Below are positions 1 through 8,704 of a stretch of 64,000 bases of DNA, piece by piece. Source of the stretch: Gemmatimonadota bacterium. Its GTDB lineage: Bacteria > Gemmatimonadota > Gemmatimonadetes > Gemmatimonadales > Gemmatimonadaceae. Positions within the stretch are counted from its first letter, which is position 1; each line of letters opens with the position of its first letter. The notes beneath the pieces were generated by a model. It was not told the origin of the DNA, made no database searches, and saw only the letters and a list, made by a program, of their open reading frames with translations. The stretch lies in contig JAIOPJ010000055.1 of the NCBI GenBank assembly GCA_021413975.1, forward strand, positions 117,342-181,341, in the 5' to 3' direction. The position numbers were made by a program, and so were the translations under genes.

Positions 1-30
1 CACATCGCGCGGTTGCTCGGGGCGGGCTGA
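1..30 (+). CDS. C-terminal end of a gene, probably murG (partial)
   Basis: The first ten codons read HIARLLGAG and then TGA. Only nine residues are visible, so the identity rests on context: in most dcw clusters murG (lipid II GlcNAc-transferase) directly precedes murC, which follows here. The short tail is compatible with MurG but not diagnostic. Confidence 0.35.
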   Translation, partial: HIARLLGAG

Positions 31-321
31 CTGACTGCAACGGCCTTCACCACAGGGGCACAGGGGGCACAGGGAACTGCGACTGCTGGGGGAACTGCCA
101 CTGCCACTGCAACCGCCACTGCCTTCACCACCGAGTCACCGAGGGCACCGAGGGATCGATCGCTCAGCCAGGCTCGGTGTGGGCAGTTGCTGTTCCCCAA
201 GAAGTTGCTTGAAGGACCCATCGACCGAGTTCTCGGCACTCCTCCCTCGGTGCCCTCGGTGCCTCGGTGGTGAGCGCCGTTGCCGTCCGCCGTTTCCCGC
301 CCAACTATCTTTAAGCGATCG
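31..321. repeat. Intergenic palindromic repeat tract upstream of murC
   Basis: No gene is visible here. Bases 128-157 carry iterated CACCGAGGG-type words, and 243-272 are their reverse complement with one mismatch in 30, giving a long inverted repeat with an 85-base centre. A related unit built on CACAGGGG words lies at about 49-77, and ACTGC/CTGCC words fill 77-125. The tract looks like a dispersed palindromic element. It also places an in-frame upstream ATG at 280, next to the second arm, which is unlikely to be the murC start. Confidence 0.7.
306..311 (+). promoter_or_regulatory. -10-like box TATCTT before murC
   Basis: TATCTT ends 10 bases before the murC ATG at 322, and there is no Shine-Dalgarno sequence. 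Transcription from this box would begin at or just before the start codon. The same arrangement occurs at four other genes in the window, which raises confidence, but no recognisable -35 box is present. Confidence 0.45.
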
Positions 322-1698
322 ATGCCACTCCTCGACCCGACCTCCGCCGCCCCGATCCACTTTCAGGGCATCGCTGGCGCCGGCATGTCGGCACTCGCCG
401 AGCTCTGCCATCGCCGCGGCGCGAAGGTGACGGGCTGTGACCAGAACCCCGACGGCGCCGCCGACCTGATCAATCTCGGCATCACCGTGCTCAAGGGGCA
501 CGACGCGGCGCACCTCGCCGGTCATCGCGCGCTGGTCGTCTCGAGTGCCATCCCCAAGGATCATCCCGAAGTGCTCCGTGCCCGCGAACTCGGCATCGAG
601 GTCGTGCGCCGCGCCGAGGCGTTGGCCGAGGCCACCGCCGGCGGGCTGTTGATCGGCATCGCCGGCACGCATGGCAAGAGCACCACGACCGTCATGACCA
701 CCGAGGCGCTCGCGGCCGCGGGGAAGGCACCGACCGGCGTGGTCGGCGCGCGCGTGACCGCGTGGGGCGGCAATCTCTCGCAGGGTGGGCATGATGTGTT
801 CGTCGTCGAGGCGGACGAATACGATCGCTCCTTCCTCGCGCTCCATCCGACCGTCGCGGTCGTCACGAACGTCGAGGCCGATCACCTCGACATCTACCGT
901 GACCTCCAGGACATCCACGACACCTTCTCGGAGTACGTCGGGCGCGCCCGCTACGTCGTGCTCTGTGCCGACGACGCCGGCGCGAACGCGTTGCCGTCGC
1001 CCGCGACCGCCGAGGTGATCCGCTACGGCATCACGAGTCCCGATGCCCGCCTCGTCGCGCGCGACATCCGCCACGCCGACGGGCGCACCCTCTTCAGCGT
1101 GCACTACGATGGCACGCCCATGGGCGAGGTGACGCTCGGCGTGCCGGGTCTGCACAACGTGCGCAACGCGCTCGCCGCGCTCGCCTGCGGGATCGGTCCG
1201 TGGGGGCTCAAGGTGGCCGACATGGCCCCCGGGCTCGCGCAGTTCGTCGGCGCCGAGCGCCGATTCCAGCGGATCGGTTCGGCCAAGGGCGTGCAGGTCG
1301 TCGACGACTACGCGCATCATCCGACCGAACTCGCCGCGACGCTCGCCGCCGCACGCGAGGCGTACCCGGGGCGCCGCATCGTCGTCGCGTTCCAGCCGCA
1401 CCTCTTCTCGCGCACACGCGACTTCGCGAACGAGTTCGGTGCCGCGCTCGCGCAGGCGGATGTGATCGCGCTCGCGGACATCTATCCGGCGCGCGAACAG
1501 CCCATGCCGGGCGTGACGAGCAAGCTCATCGCCGACGCCGCGCGCCGTGCCGGCCGCGCCCCCGCCTGGGAAGGACCGCGCACGCAGGCCGCCGAAGCGC
1601 TCGCGGGCCTGGTCCGCGACGGCGACGTGGTCTTCACGGTCGGGGCGGGGGACATCACGAAGACCGGCCCCGAACTCCTCGCACGACTCCGGTCGTAG
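322..1698 (+). CDS. murC: UDP-N-acetylmuramate--L-alanine ligase
   Basis: Cytoplasmic Mur ligase that adds L-Ala to UDP-MurNAc using ATP, the first step of peptide-stem synthesis. The N-terminal Rossmann domain has the glycine pattern GIAGAGMSALAEL. The ATP-binding loop GIAGTHGKSTTT follows, then DEYDRSFL and VTNVEADHLD, and a C-terminal domain with DDYAHHPTE and FQPHLFSRT, all typical of MurC. At 458 aa it is normal length. I chose ATG 322 because the family begins with a short lead into IHFQGIAG; an earlier ATG at 280 falls in repeat DNA. ftsQ follows after 6 bases. murB and ddl, often between murC and ftsQ, are absent here. Confidence 0.96.
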   Translation: MPLLDPTSAAPIHFQGIAGAGMSALAELCHRRGAKVTGCDQNPDGAADLINLGITVLKGHDAAHLAGHRALVVSSAIPKDHPEVLRARELGIEVVRRAEALAEATAGGLLIGIAGTHGKSTTTVMTTEALAAAGKAPTGVVGARVTAWGGNLSQGGHDVFVVEADEYDRSFLALHPTVAVVTNVEADHLDIYRDLQDIHDTFSEYVGRARYVVLCADDAGANALPSPATAEVIRYGITSPDARLVARDIRHADGRTLFSVHYDGTPMGEVTLGVPGLHNVRNALAALACGIGPWGLKVADMAPGLAQFVGAERRFQRIGSAKGVQVVDDYAHHPTELAATLAAAREAYPGRRIVVAFQPHLFSRTRDFANEFGAALAQADVIALADIYPAREQPMPGVTSKLIADAARRAGRAPAWEGPRTQAAEALAGLVRDGDVVFTVGAGDITKTGPELLARLRS

Positions 1699-1704
1699 AG
1701 CCCC

Positions 1705-2490
1705 GTGACCCCGATCGGCGACAACGAACTCGGCAACGACCGCGGCGCCCCGGCCCCCCGGCGGAGCACGGGCTCGCGTCCGGCGCCGAACGTCGCGGAC
1801 GAGCCGAGGTGGCGCAAACGCGTCCGGCGGATCGGCCAGCTCCTCGCCGTCGCGGGCCTGTTGAGCTCTCCCTGGTGGGGTCGGGCGATCCTCCGGCAGA
1901 TGGACTTCTTCCGTGTCCGGCGCGTGGTGATCGAAGGCGCCCGTTACGCCTCCCCCGACGAAATCGTTTCGCGGTTGAGGGTCGATACCACCGCGTCCAT
2001 CTGGGACGATGTGTCGCCCCTCGTGGCGCGAGTGAAGGAGCATCCCCAGGTGCGCGAGGTGCGCATCGGACGGCGGCTCCCCGGTACCCTCGTCGTCCGC
2101 GTGACCGAGAACCTGCCCGTGGCGCTGGTGAACAGCGCCAAGGGCCTCGTCGTCACCGACGCGTCGGGGGCATCGCTGCCGGTGGATCCCACACGGACCG
2201 ACGTGGACCTGCCGGTGCTCGCGACACGCGACACGCTGCTCCTCCGGCTGCTCGGGGAGGTGCGCGCGGAGGTCCCGTCGCTCTTCGCCCGGGTGAGCGA
2301 AGCACGGCGGGGCGGTCGCGGCGAGGTCATCCTCGTGCTCCAGGAACACCGTGTGCTCGCGCGGTCCGACGTCACCGCCGCGCGACTCGCCGAACTGCTG
2401 CCCGTCGAACTCGATCTCGCGCGTCGCGCCCTGACGGTCGTGGAACTGGATCTCCGGTTCCGTGACCAGGTGGTCGCCAGACTCCCATAG
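1705..2490 (+). CDS. ftsQ: Cell division protein FtsQ/DivIB
   Basis: Bitopic divisome protein linking early and late division proteins. The basic cytoplasmic N-terminus is followed by a weak membrane segment near residues 45-65 and a POTRA domain with RVRRVVIEGARYASPDEI and the conserved block REVRIGRRLPGTLVVRVTE. The length of 261 aa is typical. The start is GTG, 6 bases after murC. Its place between murC and ftsA is the usual dcw order and supports the call, since FtsQ sequences are poorly conserved. Confidence 0.88.
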   Translation: MTPIGDNELGNDRGAPAPRRSTGSRPAPNVADEPRWRKRVRRIGQLLAVAGLLSSPWWGRAILRQMDFFRVRRVVIEGARYASPDEIVSRLRVDTTASIWDDVSPLVARVKEHPQVREVRIGRRLPGTLVVRVTENLPVALVNSAKGLVVTDASGASLPVDPTRTDVDLPVLATRDTLLLRLLGEVRAEVPSLFARVSEARRGGRGEVILVLQEHRVLARSDVTAARLAELLPVELDLARRALTVVELDLRFRDQVVARLP

Positions 2491-2510
2491 CTCCCGGTCA
2501 ACCGCATCTC

Positions 2511-3776
2511 ATGAACCTCGATCGCCTCGTCGCCGGCCTCGACATCGGATCCGCCAAGACCACCGCGGTGATCGCGGAGGTCGTCGGCGACCTGCCCAAG
2601 CATCCCACCGTCAACATCCTCGGCGTGGGGCAGTCGCGCACCACGGGGCTCCGCAAGGGCGTCGTGGCGGACATCGAGGAGACCATGCGCTCCATCACCA
2701 AGGCGATGCAGGACGCCGAGCGGATGGCGGGGGCGCAGGTCGAGAGCGTGTACGCGGGGATCGCGGGCGAGCATGTGCAGGCCATGACGAGCACCGGCAT
2801 CGCGTCGGTGACGGGCGCCGAGATCACGCGCGCCGACGTCGAGCGGGCCAACGCCGTCGCCCGCGCGCAGGCGATCCCGCAGGACCGCGAGCTCATCCAT
2901 GCGATCCCGCAGGAGTACACCGTCGACAAGAACGTCGGCGTGCGCGACCCCATCGGCATGATCGGCACGCGCCTCGAGACCGAGATGTACCTCGTGACCA
3001 TCGGGTCCTCGCCGGCGATGAACCTGCGCAAGGCGGTCGAGCGTTCGGGCTACCGGGTTCAGGAGCTCGTGCTCGAGCCGCTCGCGAGCGCGCTCAGCGT
3101 GCTCACCGACGACGAGAAGGAACTCGGCGTGGCCCTCGTGGAGATGGGCGCCGGCACCACCGACGTCGCGGTCTTCCTCGAAGGCAAGATCCGCCACCTC
3201 GGCACCGTCGCCTACGGCGGGCTCAACGTCACGAGCGACATCGTCCACGGGCTCGGCGTGACGCAGTCGGACGCCGAGAAGCTCAAGGAGATGTACGGCG
3301 CGGCCTTCGAGCCGCTCGTGCCGCACAACGAGAAGATCAAGCTGCCGAGCACCGGCGCGCAGGGCGAGCGCGAGATCCCGCGCTCGTTGCTGGCGCACAT
3401 CATCCATCAGCGCACGCAGGAGATCTTCGAGCTCGTGCTGCGCGACATCGAGCAGGCGGGGCTCATCAAGAAGCTCTCCGCCGGTGTGGTGGTCACGGGC
3501 GGCGCCTCGGCCCAACCGGGCACCGCCGACCTCGCGAACGAGGTCTTCGGACTCGGCTCGCGGATCGGCATCCCCGGCGAGTTCCTCGGCGGACTCGCCG
3601 ACTCGGTGCAGAGCCCGCGCTTCGCGACCGTGACGGGACTCGTCCAGTACGGCGCCCACCGCGTGGCGCTCGGCTCGAGCACGGGGAAGGGGAAGCGGCT
3701 GAGCCTCTCGAACGCGGGACCGTCGATGGACAATCTGGCGGCGCGGTTCAAGACTTGGCTGCAAGACTTCTTCTAG
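2511..3776 (+). CDS. ftsA: Cell division protein FtsA
   Basis: Actin-like ATPase that tethers FtsZ filaments to the membrane. Visible signatures are AGLDIGSAKTTAVIAEV (phosphate 1), VEMGAGTTDVAVF (phosphate 2) and VVVTGGASAQPG (adenosine motif). A SHOCT-like 1C domain covers about residues 85-165. The C-terminal residues RFKTWLQDFF form the amphipathic membrane-targeting helix. It starts with ATG 20 bases after ftsQ and is 421 aa, normal for the family. ftsZ is not adjacent: a reversed CZB gene lies between. Confidence 0.96.
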   Translation: MNLDRLVAGLDIGSAKTTAVIAEVVGDLPKHPTVNILGVGQSRTTGLRKGVVADIEETMRSITKAMQDAERMAGAQVESVYAGIAGEHVQAMTSTGIASVTGAEITRADVERANAVARAQAIPQDRELIHAIPQEYTVDKNVGVRDPIGMIGTRLETEMYLVTIGSSPAMNLRKAVERSGYRVQELVLEPLASALSVLTDDEKELGVALVEMGAGTTDVAVFLEGKIRHLGTVAYGGLNVTSDIVHGLGVTQSDAEKLKEMYGAAFEPLVPHNEKIKLPSTGAQGEREIPRSLLAHIIHQRTQEIFELVLRDIEQAGLIKKLSAGVVVTGGASAQPGTADLANEVFGLGSRIGIPGEFLGGLADSVQSPRFATVTGLVQYGAHRVALGSSTGKGKRLSLSNAGPSMDNLAARFKTWLQDFF

Positions 3777-3780
3777 AACG

Positions 3781-3900
3781 GGCGGATGAAGGCTGAAGGA
3801 TGAAGGTTGAAAGATGAACGGCGAGGCATGGCCCGTTTCGGGCTCAGCCTCGCCGTTCGTATTTCATCTTCCATCATTCATCCTTCGGCCTTCATCCGCC
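3781..3900. repeat. Long palindromic element between ftsA and the CZB gene
   Basis: Arm 3781-3827 and arm 3847-3900 are near-perfect reverse complements, apart from a bulge of about 7 bases and a few mismatches. Both are built from iterated GATGAAGG/CTGAAGGA words. The centre 3828-3846 contains its own small hairpin (CCCG-TTT-CGGG). The element separates two convergent genes, so it could terminate transcription both ways. The same words occur inside the dehydrogenase gene at 52158-52268, so it belongs to a dispersed family. Confidence 0.8.
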
Positions 3901-3903
3901 TCT

Positions 3904-4272
3904 CTACCGCAGCGCTTTCTTCCACTCTTCCATCGCCGCCGCCATCTCGCGGTGCGCGCGACTGAACTCGCCGGTGCCGGTGATCTCCGCCGTCGCCTCG
4001 TCGCGCTGACCGTTCGTCGCCAGCTCGGCCACGCGTGCGGTCGTCGCGTGGAACTGCGCATGCAACTCGGCCACGCGCGCGAAGTGCATCGAGGCCTTCG
4101 TCGCCGGGGCGATGGTCGGACCGTGCAGCCACTTGCCGAACGGGCAGTCATGGTCGGCGCGGATCGAGTCGATCGGCGTCTCGAGGCGCCCGCTGTCGAT
4201 CGCGGCCTTCAGGCGCAGCTTCCACATGCCGTGGTTGCCGATCGCCTTGTCGATTTCCTGTAGTGCGGCCAT
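3904..4272 (-). CDS. Stand-alone CZB (chemoreceptor zinc-binding) domain protein
   Basis: A protein of 122 aa consisting only of a CZB-like four-helix domain. Candidate zinc ligands are the His of NHGMWKLRL, the Cys of DHDCPFGKWLHG and the His residues of HFARVAELHAQFH. In known CZB proteins (chemoreceptors, DgcZ) this domain binds zinc through one Cys and three His and reports zinc or oxidant levels. Nothing else is fused here, so it may act in trans. ATG 4272 is chosen; a GTG at 4302 is possible. Neither has a Shine-Dalgarno site. It sits reversed between ftsA and ftsZ. Confidence 0.78.
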   Translation of the reverse strand: MAALQEIDKAIGNHGMWKLRLKAAIDSGRLETPIDSIRADHDCPFGKWLHGPTIAPATKASMHFARVAELHAQFHATTARVAELATNGQRDEATAEITGTGEFSRAHREMAAAMEEWKKALR

Positions 4273-4302
4273 TGGGGCGTGCGGGGGTGAGGGGAACTGC
4301 AC

Positions 4303-4592
4303 GGAATGTGGCGTAATGCGCCCCGCGCCGAAGGGACCTCTGTCACATTGTGCCGTGGCCGGGACCTCTGGCAGCGACCGGCCGGGCTCGCGAGGACGAT
4401 CCCGGCTCCATCACAATTGTGCGAGTTCGACGCGCGGGCGGTGGATAACCCGTTGCCCCGCCGCCGTTTCCGATTCACCCGTCCACTCGTCAAGCCTTCG
4501 TGAACACGGTGCCAGGACGGGCTATATTCCCCCGGCGCGCCCGCCGGCGATCCTGAGCCACCTTACGCCCGACCGATGGAGCATCACCCCCG
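4303..4592. promoter_or_regulatory. Divergent control region between CZB gene and ftsZ
   Basis: No gene is seen. Palindromes CACATTGTG (4344-4352) and CACAATTGTG (4412-4421) lie 68 bases apart and resemble paired operator half-sites. TTATCCACC on the minus strand (4440-4448) is one base from a DnaA box. TATATT (4523-4528) is the best -10 candidate for ftsZ, about 64 bases before its ATG; no good -35 box accompanies it. Confidence 0.45.
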
Positions 4593-5795
4593 ATGAGCAT
4601 CTTCGAATTCGAGGACAACGCGGCGCAGCACGCGCGCATGAAGGTCGTCGGTGTCGGCGGCGGTGGTGGCAACGCCGTCAACCGCATGATCGAGGAGCAC
4701 CTCGCCGGCGTCGAGTTCATCTCGGTGAACACCGACGCGCAGGCGCTGCTCGCGTCCAAGAGCGACGTGAAGATCCAGATCGGCAAGAAGCTCACGCGGG
4801 GACTCGGCGCCGGCGCTCGCCCGGAAATCGGGCGTCAGGCGATCGAGGAGAACCGCGACGAGGTCGCGCGCACCATCGCGGGCGCCGACCTCGTCTTCGT
4901 GACCTGCGGCATGGGTGGCGGCACCGGCACCGGCGCCGCGCCCATCGTCTGCGAGCTCGCGCGCGAGGCGGGAGCCCTCACCGTCGGCATCGTCACCAAG
5001 CCGTTCCTCTTCGATGGCCGCAAGCGCATGCGTCAGGCCGACGAGGGCATCGCCGAGATGGCGAAGTTCGTCGACACCATGATCGTGGTGCCGAACGAGC
5101 GGCTGCTCGCCGTGGTCGGCAAGGGGATCCCGTTCCAGGACGCGCTCAAGAAGGCCGACGAGGTCCTCCTGCAGGCGACCGGCGGCATCTCGAGCATCAT
5201 CACGCAGGCCGGCATCGTGAACGTCGACTTCGCCGACGTGCGCACCGTCATGAAGGACGGTGGCTCGGCGATCATGGGCACCGGCATCGGTCGCGGCGAG
5301 AACCGCGCCGTGGACGCCGCCAAGATGGCGATCGAGAGCCCGCTGCTCGACAGCGTCACGATCGCCGGCGCGCGCGGCGTGCTGATCAACATCACCGGCG
5401 GCAACGAGATGACGCTCGGCGACGTGAACACCATCTCCGACATCGTGAAGGAAGCGGTGGGCGAGGAGTGCGAGATCATCTTCGGCGCGGTCAGCGAGCC
5501 GGCGATGCAGGGCGAGGTGCGCGTCACCGTCATCGCGACCGGCTTCGAGCAGAAGAAGGTGCAGCAGCCGGGCCTCGTCGGCCGTCAGGCCGCGACGCCG
5601 ATCATCCCGCTCGACCCGGCGTACCGCAACCGCGCTTCCACCGGCACGAACAGCGGCAACGCTGGCACGGCCGGTTCCATCGGCGGCGCCAACGCGGCAG
5701 GCAACGCGGCCCCCAAGCCCCGTCCCGCGCCGCGGCCGATGGAGGATCTGAGCGACATGGAGATCCCGACGTTCATTCGGAGACAGATGGATTGA
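4593..5795 (+). CDS. ftsZ: Cell division protein FtsZ
   Basis: Tubulin-like GTPase that forms the Z ring. The protein has [15 protein letters not shown] near the start, the tubulin signature [10 protein letters not shown], the synergy-loop region with [11 protein letters not shown], and a variable linker rich in Ala, Asn and Pro. It ends with a conserved C-terminal peptide of the form [11 protein letters not shown], which binds FtsA and other partners. Length is 400 aa. The downstream peptidase start overlaps the ftsZ stop, so the two are probably co-translated. Confidence 0.97.
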   Translation: MSIFEFEDNAAQHARMKVVGVGGGGGNAVNRMIEEHLAGVEFISVNTDAQALLASKSDVKIQIGKKLTRGLGAGARPEIGRQAIEENRDEVARTIAGADLVFVTCGMGGGTGTGAAPIVCELAREAGALTVGIVTKPFLFDGRKRMRQADEGIAEMAKFVDTMIVVPNERLLAVVGKGIPFQDALKKADEVLLQATGGISSIITQAGIVNVDFADVRTVMKDGGSAIMGTGIGRGENRAVDAAKMAIESPLLDSVTIAGARGVLINITGGNEMTLGDVNTISDIVKEAVGEECEIIFGAVSEPAMQGEVRVTVIATGFEQKKVQQPGLVGRQAATPIIPLDPAYRNRASTGTNSGNAGTAGSIGGANAAGNAAPKPRPAPRPMEDLSDMEIPTFIRRQMD

Positions 5796-7036
5796 GCCCG
5801 CGCACCGCGCGGCTCCTCACCGGTGCGGTGGTCGCGGCGCTCGCGATCGCCGCATTGCGTTTGCCGGTCCCTCGTCCGGGCCGCCCCGGCTCGCTGCTCG
5901 ACGCCAAGCAGGCGCGCCGCTGGTTCGAGCGCGACACGCTCGGCTCCGGCGAGGCGCTCGCCGACCTGCTGGAGCGCCGCGGACTCACCGCACGCGATGC
6001 CGCGCAGGTGATCGCGGCGACGCCGCTCGATCCCCGGCGCATCCCCGCCGGGCTCAAGGTCGAGGTCAGCGGCGACACCGCCTCGCGCGAGCCGCAGGAG
6101 GTGCGCTTCTTCCTCGGCCTCGACCGGATCGTGCGCGTCTCCCGCGCCGACTCCGCCTGGGTCGCGAACGACGAGCACCTCGCCTGGACCACCGACACCG
6201 TGCTCGTGCGCGGCGTGGTCAAGTCCTCGCTGTACGAGGCGGTGGAGCAGGGCGCCAAGGATCTCCTCCCCTCGCAGGCCCGGCAGGAGCTCGCGTGGGG
6301 CATCGCCGACATCTACGAGTACCGCGTGGACATGTCGCGCGAGCTGCAGCAGGGGGACGAGGTCCGCGTGCTCTTCGAGCGCCAGTCGCTGCCCACGGGC
6401 AACGTGCGGATCGGCATCGTGCTCGCCGCCGGCCTCCAGCGCGCCGGCAGCGAGGTGCAGGCCATCCGCATGGACATCGACAACGGACGCAGCAAGTACT
6501 ACGACCAGAAGGGTCGGTCGCTCGCCGCCAGCTTCCTCCGGTCGCCGGTGCAGTTCCGTCGCATCTCGAGCAGCTTCGGCAAGCGCAAGCATCCGATCCT
6601 CGGCACCTGGCGTCAGCACCAGGGCATGGACTACGCCGCGAGCGCCGGCACGCCGGTGCGCACGATCGGTGACGGCGTCGTGGTCTTCGCGGGGCGCAAG
6701 GGCGGCTACGGCAACACGATCGAGATCCGCCACCCCAACGGCTACGTGACCCGCTACGGTCACCTGCGGGAGTTCGCGACGGGGATCCACTCGGGGGCGC
6801 GCGTCGAGATCGAGAAGACGATCGGCTACGTGGGCATGACCGGGCTCGCGACCGGCCCGCACCTGCATTTCGAGGTGCTCGTCAACGGTGTGCAGAAGGA
6901 CCCGCGCCGAGTGCTGCAGGCCACCGCCGGCCCGCCGCTCACCGGGGCCGACCTCGCGCTCTTCGAGCGCATCCGCGTCGCCACCGTCTTCGCGCTCGAC
7001 AAGCCGGCCGGCGTCGTGCGCGGTCCGAACGACTGA
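5792..7036 (+). CDS. M23-family peptidoglycan endopeptidase
   Basis: Predicted envelope LytM-type metallopeptidase or activator. An N-terminal hydrophobic segment (about residues 6-24) acts as signal anchor. An OapA/LysM-like region follows ([20 protein letters not shown]). The catalytic M23 domain occupies the last 150 residues, with [14 protein letters not shown] and GPHLHFEV supplying the zinc ligands. All ligands are present, so it should be active. The start is TTG 5792, overlapping the ftsZ stop (TTGA). Coupling to ftsZ suggests a role in septal wall splitting, as for EnvC/NlpD-like factors; that role is inferred. Confidence 0.88.
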   Translation: MSPRTARLLTGAVVAALAIAALRLPVPRPGRPGSLLDAKQARRWFERDTLGSGEALADLLERRGLTARDAAQVIAATPLDPRRIPAGLKVEVSGDTASREPQEVRFFLGLDRIVRVSRADSAWVANDEHLAWTTDTVLVRGVVKSSLYEAVEQGAKDLLPSQARQELAWGIADIYEYRVDMSRELQQGDEVRVLFERQSLPTGNVRIGIVLAAGLQRAGSEVQAIRMDIDNGRSKYYDQKGRSLAASFLRSPVQFRRISSSFGKRKHPILGTWRQHQGMDYAASAGTPVRTIGDGVVVFAGRKGGYGNTIEIRHPNGYVTRYGHLREFATGIHSGARVEIEKTIGYVGMTGLATGPHLHFEVLVNGVQKDPRRVLQATAGPPLTGADLALFERIRVATVFALDKPAGVVRGPND

Positions 7037-7052
7037 TCCGCGGCCGACCGCA

Positions 7053-7058
7053 TAGATT
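7053..7058 (+). promoter_or_regulatory. TANNNT box upstream of the VWA-like gene
   Basis: TAGATT ends 17 bases before ATG 7076 in the 39-base gap after the peptidase gene. It would give a leader of only about ten bases. No -35 box is obvious. Confidence 0.3.
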
Positions 7059-7075
7059 ACGCGGTCGCCCTCCTC

Positions 7076-8695
7076 ATGCTCTCCTGGATCTTCGCCCTCG
7101 CCGCGGGGCTCGCCCTCGCGGCCCTCGCGTATCGCGTCCGTCCTGCCGCTCCGGCGGGGACGGTCTACGCGCTGCGCGCCTTCGCCGGCACCCTGATGGT
7201 CGCGCTGCTCCTCGACGCGCCGCTGGGACCCTCGCGTCCCCTCGCCCCCTGGGTCGGCATCGACGTCTCGGCGAGCTGGCGCGCCGGCGGGGACTCGACC
7301 CAGTGGGCCGCGGCCCGCGCCGTCGTCGACTCGCTCCGCTCCGCCGGGGCCGACAGCGTGATCCTCTTCGGCGACTCGCTGCGCAGTGACACCCTGCCCA
7401 CGGCCCCGGCCGACCTCGCGTCGCGCGTGGGGCCGCTGGTGGACGCGGCGACGGCGGCGGGGCGTCCGCTCGTGCTCGTCACCGACGGCCTGCTCGACGA
7501 TCCCGAGCGGATCGCGAGACTGCCGCGGGGATCGGTCGTGCGGGTCGTGCAGGCCACCGCGCGTCCCGACGCCGCGCTCGCGCTGCTCGACGCGCCCGGC
7601 GGCGCGCTCGGGGGCGACACGGTCCCGGTGCGGATCGTGGCCAAGGCGGGGGCGGCGGGTTCGGTGGCGACGGCGCTCGAACTGCGACTCGATGACCGGG
7701 TGATCGCGTTCGCGGCCCTCCCGGCGCTCGAGGCGTTCGAGGAGCATGAGGTGCGCGTCGTGGTGCCGGTGCCGGCGACCGACGGCACGCGTCGGCTGCG
7801 CGCGGCGCTCGTGGCCGGAGCGGCCGGACCGGCGCCTGGCGCGGGATCGAATCTCGATGCAGTCGCCCAGAACGACACCGCCTCCGCGCCACTCGTGGTC
7901 TCCGGTGCCGCGGCGGCGACGTTCATCTCGAGTGCGCCGGACCAGGACGCGCGCTTCGCGCTCTCCGTGCTGCGCGGGACGCGCCGAGGGCCGGTGCAGG
8001 CCTTCTGGAGGGTCGCGCCGGGGCAGTGGCGCACCGACGGCAGTCTTCGCCCCGCCACCGAGGCGGCGGTGCGGCAGGCGGCATCCTCGGCGCCTCTGCT
8101 GGTTCTTCATGGCGACACCGCCGTCTTCGGTGCTCCTCGCGCGCTCGGCCGAGGGGCGCTCGTGCTCTTCGCGCCCCCGGTCGCCGGGGAGGACTATTAC
8201 CCGGCGGGCACCGGGGACTCGCCGGTCGCGGCGGTGCTCTCCGGCGTGCCCTGGGACTCGCTCCCCCCGCTCGACGTCGCGCCGAGGGCTCCGCGAGGGT
8301 CGGCCGCGGTGATCGCCCGTCGCGCCCGGCGCTTCGAGGAGCGCACCGTCTTCCACCTGGAGGACGGTGCGCGCCGCACGGTGATCGTGCCGGCCGCGGG
8401 CCTCTGGCGCTGGCGCCTGCGCGGCGGACGCGCCTCGGACGCGTTCGACGCCGTCTGGGGGAGCATCTTCGACTGGGTGGGCACCGAGGCGCGCAGCGGA
8501 GCTCCGATCGCGGCGCGCGAGCGGGCGACCGCCGAGTGGGTGCCGCGGCGCGCGACCGTCGCCTCGGGGGCCGTGGGCGAGGGTGTGCCGATGGATCGGG
8601 CGCCGCGGGCGCTCACCGCCTGGTGGCTGGCCGCGGCGGCCATCATCGCGCTCTGCGCGGAGTGGCTGTTGCGACGGAAGATCGGCCTGCGCTGA
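7076..8695 (+). CDS. Membrane protein with VWA-like domain
   Basis: Residues 1-45 contain two hydrophobic stretches. Then comes WVGIDVSASW, which matches the DxSxS metal-site motif of von Willebrand factor A domains, and a Rossmann-like region continuing through ILFGDSLRSD and LVLVTDGLLDD. The rest is Ala/Arg-rich and poorly conserved, ending in a transmembrane segment (TAWWLAAAAIIALCAEWLL) and a basic tail. This layout resembles BatA/BatB-type or glutamine-amidotransferase-like membrane proteins. The function is unknown. Confidence 0.7.
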   Translation: MLSWIFALAAGLALAALAYRVRPAAPAGTVYALRAFAGTLMVALLLDAPLGPSRPLAPWVGIDVSASWRAGGDSTQWAAARAVVDSLRSAGADSVILFGDSLRSDTLPTAPADLASRVGPLVDAATAAGRPLVLVTDGLLDDPERIARLPRGSVVRVVQATARPDAALALLDAPGGALGGDTVPVRIVAKAGAAGSVATALELRLDDRVIAFAALPALEAFEEHEVRVVVPVPATDGTRRLRAALVAGAAGPAPGAGSNLDAVAQNDTASAPLVVSGAAAATFISSAPDQDARFALSVLRGTRRGPVQAFWRVAPGQWRTDGSLRPATEAAVRQAASSAPLLVLHGDTAVFGAPRALGRGALVLFAPPVAGEDYYPAGTGDSPVAAVLSGVPWDSLPPLDVAPRAPRGSAAVIARRARRFEERTVFHLEDGARRTVIVPAAGLWRWRLRGGRASDAFDAVWGSIFDWVGTEARSGAPIAARERATAEWVPRRATVASGAVGEGVPMDRAPRALTAWWLAAAAIIALCAEWLLRRKIGLR

Positions 8696-8704
8696 GTCGC
8701 CGGC

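Noticed and set aside
280..321. Upstream ATG as the murC start
   Set aside because: The extension lies beside the palindromic repeat and adds residues not seen in MurC; ATG 322 fits the family.
136..2349. Open frame of 737 codons on the minus strand under murC-ftsQ
   Set aside because: It mirrors the third-position GC bias of murC and ftsQ, has no family motifs and is Arg/His/Asp-rich; it is a shadow of real genes. The same applies to long antisense frames at 1944-3764, 5585-8356, 10858-12726 and the part of 39415-43071 beyond 40089.
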